A DNA stretch of 64,000 nt, from the NCBI RefSeq assembly GCF_964204865.1, contig NC_135253.1, positions 21,674,001-21,738,000 of the forward strand. The letters run 5' to 3'. This DNA comes from Styela clava (taxonomy: Eukaryota; Chordata; Ascidiacea; Stolidobranchia; Styelidae). The translations under genes were made by a program, and so were the position numbers. Positions 1 to 11,210 of this stretch are shown piece by piece. The notes beneath the pieces are model-generated. The model was given only the letters and a program-made list of their open reading frames with translations, ran no database searches and was not told the DNA's origin. Within the stretch, counting starts at the first letter, position 1. Each line of letters begins with the position of its first letter.

Positions 1-2210
1 TTCACCGTATGTCCATGACCACCTGCGACAGAACCGCTATGCTCAAGTTTTTTTTGTGTAGAATTTCACCTCTTCTATTTACTTTCTTTCTAGCTGTTTA
101 TCTATAAGTTACCACGTATCTGCTGGTACTTGATAGCGTCTCTGTCGTCACAATCATGTTACCGGATTTCGGAACCGCATTACATTATTTTATGGGAAAA
201 TGAGGTCAGAAGTTCAAGTAAATGAAATCATATTTATCAGAATTCAGCTTGTACTTCCCTCGCTCAGCTTAGAAAATTGGGGGAACTAAATGAGAGAAGT
301 AGACAAACTAGTAGAAGGTTGTTCCCGACTTCTTCAGCTAACCGTATTGGAATTAAAACTACGGTAATCAAACTACCTAATCTAATTTCCCGCCTGGAAG
401 AGCTAGCACGTTATTCACCATATGATCAAGCCGTATCAATCGTATTTTTCCCCTGAGATAATTATTGAATTCTATTCTGATTGATATGTCTTATGTTTTT
501 GTTCAGCCACGTTAGGAATTCCACTTACTTCCGCGATAGAATTACTCCTCTATAGGTTTTTCACGAATGTTTTGCTATTACTAATTCTTGATTCGATGGG
601 TACTAAATAAGTTTTGTTAACATTTCTTATTCAAATCATAAAGTAGAAAGTCTTGTGTACGGTTTCACTTGACTGTTTGACTTTACAATGAGAGTGAAAT
701 CATTTGCGATATCAGGATCAGTTTTTCACTAAGCCATGTTGTAGAAAGAAGTTAAAATTATCTCCTCTAGGCGCTAACCACGTCAATGCACTGGAATGAA
801 TAAATTAAAATCGCGAATCATTCCCGGCCTCGACTTGTAACTGGACAAGGTAGCGTTGTTCGTCAATATGATCCAGCCCTTCTATCGCATTTGTTTCCCT
901 TGAGATAAATATTGAATCCTATCCTGATTGATAAGCCGCTAGTTATTGCTCAGTCACGTTACAGTTCCACTTGCAACAGAACTTCTATGCTAACTTATTT
1001 CTTTTGAAAACTTCGACTTTATCGAGTTTGCCGACTTTCCAGCTGTTTTCCAAGTCAGTAAGTCTCGATTCGACCGGTACTAAATTAGTTTTGTTATTTG
1101 ACATTTTTTTTTCAAATTAGAAGATAGTATAAATTTTGTAAGATTTCATATCACAGTCATACTTTGTAGCGTGAATGAAAGTCATATAGTCAGGATAACT
1201 TTACTTTACCACACTCGTTGAGTTCAAAAATTCTGGTTGATTTTTAAAAGGTATTGAAAACTATTCGACTGTTAGAGCGGGTCTCTTAGTTGTAAGTGGT
1301 TTGCGACTTTCTCCGCTAATGGTTTTAAAAGCCTAATCCCCTTTTCGAATTGTACGAAGACGAGGTACTTTGTAGCAAGAATGGAGTCGTATACATTAGA
1401 ATCAGTTCAAATTTAAAAGAATCTGGTAGACCTAAAAAGGGGAAATATTAACTCAGACTACCAGTTTTTGAGGGCTATGGCAAAACTCTTCAAACAGGGG
1501 GTTCCGACCCCAAAGTGAGTCAAGAAAGAGTTCAATGGGCGTTTCGGTAAAATCTTTTTCGACACTAACTTATGTTAACCAGTATTGAGACCGACCGTCA
1601 CCTAAATGGAGTCGAGATTTGATCTTTTGTACGAGAATATACAAGTCCATCGGTCTTATTGAAAGTAATGTCAATTTCATCATTTTTTTCAAATGTTTTG
1701 GGAGTATTAAATTTAGTTCCTGGAGATCGCGGAAAAATTTGGCCCTGCCAAGTGGGTCGTGATGAAAAAGTTTGTAGAAAACTGAGCTAGATCACCCGTT
1801 TAAGCCACAGAGCTGCAATTTGTTTACGAGTTTCGCTGTTAGCCATATGCATTGAAACGAATTGCACTGGCTAATCCTATTAACGACCTTGACTTGTTAC
1901 GGTACAGTGTGCAAGATACGGTCACGCTGTTCATATTATGATTAAATCGTTCTGTTCCCCTGAGATATAGATTAAATCCAAACCTGATTGATAAGCCGCT
2001 ATTTCACATTAAGTCACGTTAGAGTTCCACTTGCGACCGAACTATACTATGCTAAAGTTTTTTTCGACTTCGTCGAGTTCGCTGCCTTCCTTGCTACAGC
2101 AGTGAGTTACTTCACCGGTATTTAGTAGTCTGTTTGTCGTCACAATCACGTTAAAGGTCGCCTGCAAGAATGCAAGTCTTATAATAGTAGCGTTGCCAGA
2201 CTTCCGCGAG
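1..2210. repeat. Diverged long repeats, no gene seen
   Basis: No open coding exon is recognisable. Related segments recur at about 1-170, 490-690, 940-1160 and 2000-2160. Each carries a version of a 'gttccacttgc...aactatgct' core, followed by a 'tcgattcgaccggtactaaa' or related stretch and a 'gtcgtcacaatca' segment in some copies. Two copies also share the preceding 'gagataaatattgaatc...tgattgataagcc' segment (900-945 and 1960-2000). This looks like a decayed tandem or segmentally duplicated repeat of roughly 0.45-1 kb. The family is not recognised. Confidence 0.5.
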
Positions 2211-2220
2211 AGTCAGGGCC

Positions 2221-2365
2221 GTGTTTTGAATTAGGATAGGATTTACATATTTATCCCGGGGAAAGGTAAGCCGATATGGCTCTGGCGAACCACAGTCTCC
2301 CGTCCGGTTACCAGTCCATGTCGGATATGGGATTAGTTAGTCAGTTATTTGTTTCAGATGCATAA
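2221..2365 (-). repeat. Fragment of tRNA-derived SINE tail
   Basis: The stretch with 'atttacatatttatcccggg', 'gccgatatgg', 'ggcgaaccacagtctccc' and 'tgggattagttag' matches the non-tRNA end of the full SINE copies at 47.3 and 62.0 kb. The tRNA head is absent. Other fragments of the same body lie near 20895-20945 (same sense) and 38590-38660 (opposite sense). Confidence 0.6.
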
Positions 2366-4241
2366 ACTATGCTAATAAAAGTTCAGAAAGCCTTGACATT
2401 GTATAAGATGTGTTGGCGGTTATGAACTGTCTACCATTACTGACTTTACAGAAAAATGACGCTCCTAAAAGGCATTCAAATTTATTATAAAGTTTGATGT
2501 GAAAATACTGTGAACAGTAAGAGGTTTTACTTATACTTCTCATTTGTTATTTCACTGACAGCGTTGACTTGAAATCTCCCGCGAGTTGGCATCGACTGGC
2601 ATCTGTACTAAAAACAATATACAGTAGTTAAATATATTATCAGAGATAGCTTAAACGAGCTTGTAAGTGAGAATGAAAACATTATCGGAACAGGTATTCT
2701 GCGACATAACTCCCACTCACCTCGACCAAGACTCGAAATGGACTGTTTCAGAATAGGAAATGTTTTGATCCACTTAAGTCGGCATTTTCTGGCGCATAAT
2801 GCACATTCGTAACTATGTATTGTAGCTTTTGGGTTATTCAGGTTTTGCTTTTAACTTAGCTGAGAGATGGGTTGAAGTGATCTCTGAGGAAGTGTGTAAA
2901 CTTGTTTAAACCAAAATCTCCTAAAAATCCACGTCACCCGTTTATCATATGCTTAGCATTCAAGTCCGTATTACCTTACAATGATTATATCAAGACTTTC
3001 GGCAATTCATGCATATTTCATAAGATCGTAATGAATTTTTGTTCTGGCTGTTTACATTTGAAGACTTAGTAATTGTACAGTTCTTTACCAAAGTTATTAC
3101 TGAAAAAATGAATATTCCTAATATTGTTCCACAGGGCGATTTTAACCACGAGTGTTTTCCCGATCATGGACTTCCGCGTTTTTGTCCGTAACAATGACCA
3201 ATCAGCAATAATTCAACAATGATTTAACAATTAGAATATTAGCATCCACTCAAGCACTTTTTACGATAGGACAGATTTTCATGAATAGTTGTAAACATTG
3301 GTGATTCGTTTTACCTTTATCGGCTTTCATTTGTCATGTCAGTTTATTTATCAATGTGAAACGGATTGCGCGAGACTCAGTCTGAATAGAAATAGCGAAA
3401 TTGACCTAAAATTCAGATTTAATATGGGAAGCAAAATATTTTTTATTTTGAGTGCAAAATCACAATTAAAGTGAATTTACCTTGCGTGCCTCGTGCAAAT
3501 CTGAAATATATTAAGTTTTTAGGTAATGTTACCCTCATTTTCAGCAGCATCATAATACTTCTGTAACCTTTATCGTATCATTTGACTCATCTCGTTAATG
3601 TGTTTTTGGCAACACGACGCCGAAATTTTGTGGACCATTAGTTGCAGTGAAAAATAGTTGTCAATTTAGTGAAATCACTCCTGTTACTGCTCTATCACTG
3701 ATCTGTTTTTCGTGAACATGTCTATCTTAGGCTAGAGCAGTGGGTCGCGAAGCTAAGGGGGTAGCGAAGTATTTTCAAATGTTACATACAGTTTTTGATT
3801 AGATCAAGAAATTGTGGCAGTATAATTCTGGAACGACGTAAAAATATAATTATGCGTCGTTATCCGACTTGATCTGATAATGTCTAATAAGCAAGATCGC
3901 ACTTTGCACCAATAGTAAATTGCATTTTTTCTCATATATTAACATCTCATTGTTGGTCGCACAGAAAATAATTGCAATAAAAGTGGGCACGAACTGAAAA
4001 AGATGGAAGCACTGGGTTGGGTACAAAGAAAAAAGTGAATACAGGACGCTAGGTACCAGACACTAACCGAGGCAGAAAATTGTATATCTGGTCCCAGAAA
4101 ACACCATTTGATTAAAATTTCCAAAACCGTTCTAAATCTAGTTCCCGCTTCGACGTCGCGCAAATAAATCCCGCGCGTTAATTAACCTATCGGATAGAAT
4201 CAGGGGTGAGCAAGGTTTTTGTGCCCCGTCAAACATTTTGC
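2366..4241. other. Intergenic, no gene recognised
   Basis: AT-rich sequence with only short random ORFs. I see no splice-linked coding exon, RNA gene or clear repeat boundary. The minus-strand 74-codon ORF at 3939-4163 has no recognisable composition or partner exon. Confidence 0.4.
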
Positions 4242-4462
4242 GGGGCTCCCGAAGTATGCGAAACCAAGATGGCGGACATCGGAATGTAATATGTGTACTA
4301 GGTTAGGGTTAGGCCATAATTTTAGGTATAAATACTACGGGAGGCTCTTGGCTAGTCTTCGAACTGATACTAGGACTAAAACAAGGAAAATTGTAAAGAA
4401 ATTATCGCTTAACCCTAACCTGTTACCCATGTTACGTTCCGATGTCCGCCATCTTGGTTCGG
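4242..4462. mobile_element. MITE family A, 3'-truncated copy
   Basis: It begins with the family A terminus 'ggggctcccgaagtatgcg' and contains the internal 'ggttagggttaggcc' and 'ggctcttggctagtcttcg' segments. It breaks off inside the 3' inverted repeat ('ccatcttggttcgg') and runs straight into a fragment of repeat family I (4468-4600, reversed). Intact copies of this family are exactly 236 bp. Confidence 0.85.
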
Positions 4463-4467
4463 GCCAA

Positions 4468-4600
4468 GTTTGAAATCAACAATATTTACAGTGTTGCAAA
4501 CGTGGAAAACAATAAGCCTCATGCCAAAACTGAATTTAATCGCAATCTGAACAAATTCCTTCGAGTTATTTTTTAGGTAAAATATCAAAATTGGTCCAGC
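4468..4600 (-). repeat. Repeat family I fragment (reverse)
   Basis: The reverse complement matches the central part ('aaggaatttgttgaaatcgcg', 'gaggcttattgttttccac', 'gcaacactgtaaat') of the ~300-bp repeat at 19313, 46370, 57895 and 58925. Confidence 0.6.
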
Positions 4601-4619
4601 ATTCTCATTAGATTTATTA

Positions 4620-6087
4620 CCTCCCACCTAGTAACACTCAACAGTGGGATGACAAGAGTATCCCTAATGCTTAGAAAGACGCCTCAATATTAGATCAACA
4701 ATTTTTGATATACTTACTGACGACTGTTAATAGTGTTGGCCCGATAGTCTGCGGGTTCAAAGTAATTTTCGCTGATGATTTTAAAATCGTTTTGAGGAAA
4801 GTGGACAAGACGTTATTACCGTGAAATTGCTTTTTTCGTAATTGGACGTTTTAAAATCACTGTTATATATTGATCAGACATGGCCGGCCGTCCTTTTTCA
4901 TGCCCATGGTTTCACCATGCGAGGGCGCAACTATGAATTTTCAAAAAAGGGGGGGGGGGGGGAGAGTATGAAATTTCTAATTGCGAAGTTAGACCGTAAC
5001 AGCTTGAGGCTTCCCGGTTGGAAAACGTGGAGTTCCAACAGTCTTGAGGGTCTTGCTTTTTTACATTTCAAAGGGCGGGGGTGAGGCCACAATAAAATGC
5101 ATAACAGTATATTGCCGGACCGTGTGGATTCTGTTTAAAATCGTAGCTCGTTACGTAACAATGGCTGCTTACACATGTTATTGTTATGGAAGAAGATGCG
5201 AAAACGTCACAAATATAAAAATGGCCTCACTAAAATGCAGATTTGGTATACAGTAACAATTGTAAGGAAATTCAAAGCACATTCTAGCAAGTACCAGATC
5301 GATATTATGTATTAACTAGATCACGTTTATTGAGGCTATAACCATGATAAAAATAACAAGTTTATCAACTCGAATTTCACAGTTGTTCAAAGAGTTGTTG
5401 TAAATCCGGGTGTAGACTATCTTATACGTGGTTTATCTGTATCGGTTATTAGTATTTTGAATCATTTTTTAAATAACCCGCAAATATAAAATTTGCGACT
5501 TTTTTCCGAGTGGCGCAACGATCAAACGAATTCTGACATTACATTCTGATGTCATGCGTTATTTTGCATGTTCGATCAACAAAGTGTTCCCCCTCAAATT
5601 TTTATTTATAGTTGCCTTTAATATTCAAATTCACAGAGATAAATATTCTTTGAAGTCGTTTAAATAACTGAAGAAGCCACCTTTAATGCTTTGAACAGTT
5701 TTAGTTATATATACACAAAAATATAAGTTTCTATTTCTTTCAAAATTCATGTGGAACACTGTTTACTAGAAATTCGTCCCATGAGGTTTCAGTATCTCTC
5801 ATCGCTTAGTTTGTTTATGAAAGCTTTTGCTAAAACGTTATGGTTGGCTTCTGTTGACAGTTATGCTATGTTGTTAAGAAGCGAAACGGAATTTTTGGCT
5901 AGACTTGAGGAAAACCACCAATCTTATTATGTACGGTTAAAAGCATGTTTGCTTTTGCTCCGACCTATGATGGTCTAGTCTATTTTCAGCAGATCTCAGC
6001 ATTTTAGTGAGTTAGGAAAGCGTGAGACGATCTAGAAAGAATAGTAATTCCTATTCAGGTTCAACTTTCATGCCAATTAGTTTACTC
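4620..6087. other. Intergenic with family H fragment
   Basis: No gene is recognised. A poly-G tract sits at about 4950-4961. The segment 4900-5090 (bases 'tttctaattgcgaag', 'gaccgtaacagc') belongs to a dispersed repeat also seen near 7890, 15950, 44990 and 50270. Bases 5815-5925 match 9295-9400 as a dispersed repeat ('aaagcttttgctaaa', 'tttttggctaga'). Confidence 0.45.
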
Positions 6088-6295
6088 GGCGCTCCAGAAG
6101 TATGTGTACCAATATGGAGATAACTCATTTTGTTCGCCCACCCAAGTTGTGTAAAGGAATTGAAACCTATGAGCAGGGGGTATATTCACTTGGCTAACAC
6201 AGACAGTCCCCGAACTCGTAATAGAACTAAAATAAGGAAAATCAGAATAAAATTATGGCCTAACCCTAACCTGGTACACACACTACGGCAGTGCC
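6088..6295. mobile_element. MITE family B, near-complete copy
   Basis: Starts 'ggcgctccagaagtatgtg', ends 'cactacggcagtgcc'. Internal hallmarks of family B are present: 'tatggagataac', 'agttgtgtaaagg', 'ggctaacacagacagtcccc' and 'cctaaccctaacctgg'. Flanks 'gtttactc' and 'gtttaccc' are a 7/8 match for an 8-bp target-site duplication. Confidence 0.85.
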
Positions 6296-6566
6296 GTTTA
6301 CCCGTGGTGAAGTAAATTGAACAGACAATGTACAACTGCTAAAACTAGATTTCTCCAAATATTAAAACATTTTGCTTACTTATTTAGAATAGTAAATGTT
6401 TTTCATAACCCTGTTTGCGGTAAGTGACGTGTTTATTGATGCAACTTTGTTATCAAGCGAAAAGAGATTGCAGGTTTCCCTTGTCTGTGAAAAGCCGAAA
6501 TTTTTCTACGAAGTTTCCGATGGAAGTGTCTTTTTTGCTCAGTTGCAGATAATATAAAAAATTGTT

Positions 6567-6678
6567 GGCGCTTTCGTAGTATTTGTACCAAGATGGCGCA
6601 CAACCTGCTAACCCTAACCTGGTACACATACTACGTTCAGGTTGTGCGCCATCTTGGTACAAATACTACGGGAGCACC
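6567..6678. mobile_element. MITE family C, palindromic copy
   Basis: Almost perfectly palindromic ~110-bp element. The left arm has 'gtaccaagatggcgcacaac'; the right arm is its reverse complement, with 'gttgtgcgccatcttgg'. The centre is 'cctaacctggtacac'. The transcript would form a long hairpin. The ORFs through it are translations of the repeat. Confidence 0.85.
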
Positions 6679-6689
6679 AATTTCTTAAC

Positions 6690-7224
6690 CTGTATCTTCT
6701 GGCAATGCGCTGTCTACCGTATTTTTGGCAGTATAGCGATTATTCGTGTTTGCTCGATGAGGGTTTACCCTTCTTTGAGCAAATTTTCTGAGAAAAAAAA
6801 TGCTTTTCATATCTGAAAGCTCCAATTTGGTTTCAATAGCTTTCGATGTTTCAGCAGCCGCATGTGACTTTGCTTGAAGTTGTGTATTCTTTTACTTGCA
6901 ACCCTATACTCACCTTTATTCTATTTATCATGTTCTGATAAACATATTGGACTTTCCCAAGGGTGCCCCCTCTCGATAACCAATATTGGTTTTCGGCGTT
7001 TCCTTTTACCCTGAAAGGCGATTTTTTTTTTATTTTCTTCAATTTGTGTATGTATAGTTCGTGTTTTCAGCATGGTGAAGAAATAAATTACTGATTACTG
7101 AAGTAATCAGCATTCGACTATATGTTCTTCGTTCAGTGACATATATAAATTCGTTATAGAATAATTACTAAGATTGTATTTTCATATTTATTCTGGGGGA
7201 AAAAGCGATAACTCAAGTTAATGA
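6690..7224. other. Intergenic, nothing recognised
   Basis: AT-rich, with short ORFs on both strands that lack coding signs. I see no repeat with clear ends. Confidence 0.35.
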
Positions 7225-7523
7225 TAGAGATGTATCGGTATCGACAATATCGGCCAATTTATCGGCATCGGCTAGATTTAGACCGATATTTCCGATATAT
7301 TTAGCTTTTCAATATGATCAAGAATGTTTTAAAAATTAGGTTAGAATAAAGATCTTGAAGTTATTTTTTCTCGGAAAGATCGTGAACTATGAGCCATGCA
7401 CGTCCCCACACCCGCTAATAGAAACGGGAATCGTATCGGTCGTTTTCGAATATCGGTGCATCGGTATCGGCCTTTTTAGCTGGTATCGGTATCGGCGACA
7501 AAAGTGGTATCGGTACATCTCTA
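7225..7523. mobile_element. hAT MITE with TATCGG-type ends
   Basis: 299-bp element with terminal inverted repeats 'tagagatgtatcggtatcg' (left) and, on the right, the reverse complement of 'tagagatgtaccgatacc'. It is flanked by a perfect 8-bp duplication 'gttaatga' (7217-7224 and 7524-7531). The interior has many 'tatcgg' repeats and no coding capacity. The 8-bp duplication and short TIRs are typical of hAT elements. Confidence 0.92.
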
Positions 7524-7677
7524 GTTAATGATATGGTGAACCACGGCTTATCGTGTGATTACCAACTCATATATTATATAAGAACAATTAGACAGTGATT
7601 CGTTTCAGATGCGCGGAATTCTAAAATTTACTGGTAAAGAAATAGGCCGTGCATAATAATTTCGCTATATTGAGACC

Positions 7678-7789
7678 GTTGCTCCCGTAGTATTCGTACC
7701 AAGATGGCGCACAGCCTGAACATAGTATGTGTACCAGGTTAGGGTTAGCAGGTTGTGCGCCATCTTGGTGCGAATACCACGGGAGCGCC
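7678..7789. mobile_element. MITE family C copy
   Basis: Palindromic ~110-bp element with 'accaagatggcgcacagcc' in the left arm and 'gttgtgcgccatcttgg' in the right, around 'accaggttagggttagc'. Confidence 0.85.
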
Positions 7790-7869
7790 TTGATACCCAT
7801 TTGCCCAGCTTCCATCGTTCCCCAAATCTGAGTTGATTCAACTTGGGATCGTCTGAACAGGCGTGTAGC

Positions 7870-8240
7870 TAGGAATGTTCTAGCTAGGGGCTAGGGGGAG
7901 GGGGTTCCGAAATTTCTAATTGCCAAGTAAGACCATAACAGATTGCCGGTCTGGCCAAAGACGTGGGTTCTCAAGAGCTTTGCGGGTCTAAACTATGGTT
8001 GCCAAACCGTCCGGAAAATTCTGGACATGTCCGGAATTTAGGGTTAAATTTTGCGTCCGGGAAGAATTTAAAAAATGCTCAAATGTCCGGAATTTTACTG
8101 CATCTGCAATCGTACTGTGCACACTGCTAATGAACATTGTTAATTCGTACCGTGCGCATATTTTTTACTACGAGGTCATGAAAATAGTCATGCACTGTCC
8201 GGAATTTTGCTTTTTCAAATATGGTGACCCTAGTAAACAG
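7870..8240. repeat. Family H fragment and 'tccgga'-rich element
   Basis: 7870-7985 matches dispersed family H ('tttctaattgccaagt', 'gaccataacag'). From about 7991 to 8236 lies a stretch with five 'tgtccgga'-type motifs. It begins 'tatggttgcc' and ends 'atatggtgacccta', as in degenerate non-autonomous DNA transposons. The 94-codon ORF starting at 7995 is a translation of this repeat. Confidence 0.5.
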
Positions 8241-10706
8241 CGTTTTGAGCCACGGAAAATTGCTATGTATGACACTTAAAAGCTTTCGCCACCTGGGTAC
8301 GCTCGTGCCTTGTGTGTCTGAAGAAATCCACGCATAAAAAAATTTACAACGCGAAAGCGATGCTGTTGTATGCAGACATTGTAAAAACTACATTCAGTCA
8401 CACCTGATCAGACATGATCACGTGACATCCAAACCGCCGAATACTGATGGAAACATTAAATATTTATCTGTCTAAATCCGATCTGAGAACGCTGGTAAAT
8501 TAGGTTACCGTAAGTGAACTGAAGACCTTTTGATAAAGAATGAGGAAAATGGGCAGGATTTTCATATGACGTTTCGTTGGACTAAAATACTAAATCCTGG
8601 TATCACAATAATCGTGCAAAAGGGAACGACAGAGCAATCAGAGTCCGAATACAACCTTATGCAAGTAAGGGTTCGCGAGTGTATTCGTTTTGTAAAAGAG
8701 ACTACCAAACTAACATTTTTTCAATTTTGCTAAAGACGATTGATATAACTAAAAGCACAAGTCTTAAACGTTGTAACTGTATTGTCAATGAACTCGGTAC
8801 CTAGTGGAAGCTAGCAATAGACAAGGAGAAACGGGGAATTTTCTTCTAAAGTGGAAAAGTAAAATTAGTTTTGCGACTGGTATTGTGGGGCTCCTGGTCG
8901 TGAACCGCTGCCGTAACCGATCAGCAATTAGGTGAACCATGGCGATACGTAGCGTGGCCCCCATTGGACTCCTTGTGTCTTCTTGGTGGGAGCTCATTGG
9001 GGAAAATTCTGCTTCAGTTTGCCTTCGATGAAACGTAATCTAGCTCACGTCGCTTAGAGCTTGTTGTTTACGCTTCTTGTCTTTCACGCTTCCGTTGGGC
9101 CCGCCTGTCATAGCTTGCTAGACTTCCTTGAAAAGTATCTAAATTCTAAGGTATTAAATATGGCTGGATAACATTTTTAATGGTTATTCCCTCTATATTG
9201 AAAGCAATGGCCCAGGGGTCAGCGCAACTGTTATCTCCTTATTCGAAGAGTAGTTAATATTATATTCGTCTTACAATGCATTGTATTTCTTTACGTACAA
9301 AAGCTTTTGCTAAACTTTATGGCCGGCTTTTGCTGACAGTTATGCTGTTAGCAAGCAAAACGGATTTTTTGGCTAGATTTGAGGAAAATCAGCAATATAC
9401 GTGTTGGGAACATATTTTCTTTCGCTGAGTGTGTGTATATTATGAAAGTATAGGGCGCCTTTTACAATTTTAGTCTTTTGCGCGGGGCAGTTTGAGACCA
9501 AGTGTAAACGTGCATATCCCAATAGCGTTAGTAGGCCCTAGTGTACACACACTACGTTCCGCTGTCCGCCATATTGGTTCACATACTTCGGGTGTACCAC
9601 GACAAGTCCGGTCTTCGAATACAGAGTAAAACCGACATATCAATGGCCTGTTGTACATGTTCCTTCTTGAGCAAAATTACCTTAAAATGGCAGTAAATTT
9701 TACATGTTTTTGCTGGAAAAAATTCTAACTTTTGACAAACAAGAAAAACTAATGACAAGTTTCAAATCAGTTACTCGTAAATGCGTTTTCTATCGATTTT
9801 TCGCAAATAGAGTTTACACATGTTTACTCAAAACAAAGTACCGAATTCTCAACTTATAATGGAACAGTGCGGATCAACAGTCATAACTCAAGCTTTATTC
9901 TTGCGACCAATGAATCGAGAGAGAGAGAGAGTTTATTATTTCGTCAACCAGAAAACACATATTATAAAAAATAATAACAACAGCATAAGTAAATCAAAAG
10001 TTTTCGATATGACTGGGAGGTAACTTTAGGACCAGTTACCACCAAACAAAACGAACCCTATAGTGACAAATTTCAAAGCAATTACATCTCCATGTATTTT
10101 GTCTGTAGAAAAAACGTGGCGGCGTCTCCATAATCATCTATCAATCTGCGGTTCATGATACGATGCATTGTGTGTACTTTGCGTTTTAATTTTTAAAACA
10201 TAGTACAGCCTTGTTCGAAGCGAAACGGTAGAAAAATAGCAAGATTGGGGTATGGGGATTGCATGTACTTTGGAATTCTTTCTGAAACAAAGTGGCTCCT
10301 TCATAGTGGACGAGAAAAAAGTTTTCTAAGTTTTTTACTTGGAATCTTATGTTTATGGACGCTGAAGTAGGGGTGTGGATTCTGATACAATGTATTACTT
10401 GTAGAATTCATAACTCAGAAGTTACGCTGAGCGTTCACAAACAATAAGAGAACATGTTTCATCAATAGCTCACTAGAAAGAGAAAAGTCATATATCAGAA
10501 TTGCATTATAAAAATATGGCTCCAATAAAAAAATTCACCCCGATCTTGTCGTTCAAGTAAAATACAAGATGGCGGCGATTCAAAATTTTCGTCTGAACCA
10601 ATTCGAATAATTTACTATTCGATTTGATATGCCCAGCCCTAATAACTGGTAGATTGGAATTCTAGCCTAAGTCAGCATCAAGCGCAGATAAGATTTTCTA
10701 AGCATA
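8241..10706. other. Intergenic with repeat fragments
   Basis: No gene is recognised. 8880-8960 holds a SINE-like fragment ('gccgtaaccgatcagc', 'aggtgaaccatgg'). 9295-9400 matches 5815-5925. 9539-9598 is the 3' end of a family A-like MITE ('gtccgccatattggttcac', 'acttcgggtgtacc'). 10390-10640 is a fragment of the 'gcccagccct' hAT MITE seen complete at 15388-15746 (shared 'aagatggcggcgattc' and 'aattcgaataatttac'). Confidence 0.5.
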
Positions 10707-11210
10707 TTTTATACCTTGTATTTACAGAAAAAGTAAAATGTACTTACCGTAATATAAATAGATAAAAAATTATCACAATTTTATCAATTTAAATGGGGAA
10801 CAGTACGTCATACATATATACGTCAGATGATACGTCATCAAGTGCTTCTACGTCGTCAACGTTTGAAATGATAAACATAATTTATACCTTGTTTTAACAG
10901 ATTATATCTACAATGCACTTTATATAAATAGATTAAAAATTATATTTTTGTCAAATTAAATGGGAAACAGTACGTCATAAATAACTACGTCAGATGATAC
11001 GTCATCAACTGCTTCTACGTTATAAACGTTTAAAATGATATTCATATTTTATACCTTGTTTTCACAGGATAACTACCATGCACTTAATATAAATAAATCG
11101 TAACTTATCATAATTTCGCCAATTCAAATGGGGAACAGTACGTCATACATAACTACGTCAGATGATACGTCAACGACTGCTTCTACGTCATCAACTTTTG
11201 AAATGATGCG
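10707..11210 (+). repeat. Triplicated promoter/start-codon unit (~168 bp x3)
   Basis: Three tandem copies, start codons at 10793, 10960 and 11128 (spacing 167 and 168 bp). Each copy has an 'ataccttgt..tacag'-like tract, a TATAAATA box about 37-40 bp before the ATG (10753, 10923, 11088), then 'atggggaacagtacgtca' and repeated 'tacgtca' motifs. Copy 1 stays open for 29 codons and then meets a stop. Copy 2 is stopped at codon 7. Only copy 3 continues into the full exon of the downstream gene. Regulated alternative starts or simple decay of extra copies both fit. Confidence 0.85.
11088..11095 (+). promoter_or_regulatory. TATA box of the 11128 gene
   Basis: TATAAATA lies 40 bp before the start codon, which leaves a 5' leader of only about 10 nt if transcription starts ~30 bp downstream. 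The same box is at 10753 and 10923 in the two upstream copies of the repeated unit. It is the only core-promoter signal I can point to for this gene. Confidence 0.5.

Noticed and set aside
4300-4330. Interstitial telomere
   Set aside because: The TTAGGG units are an internal part of each MITE, not an independent telomere tract.
5751-5978. 75-codon ORF with MKAFAKTLWLASVDSYAM
   Set aside because: The DNA is a dispersed repeat (second copy at 9295-9400 with frame-breaking indels).
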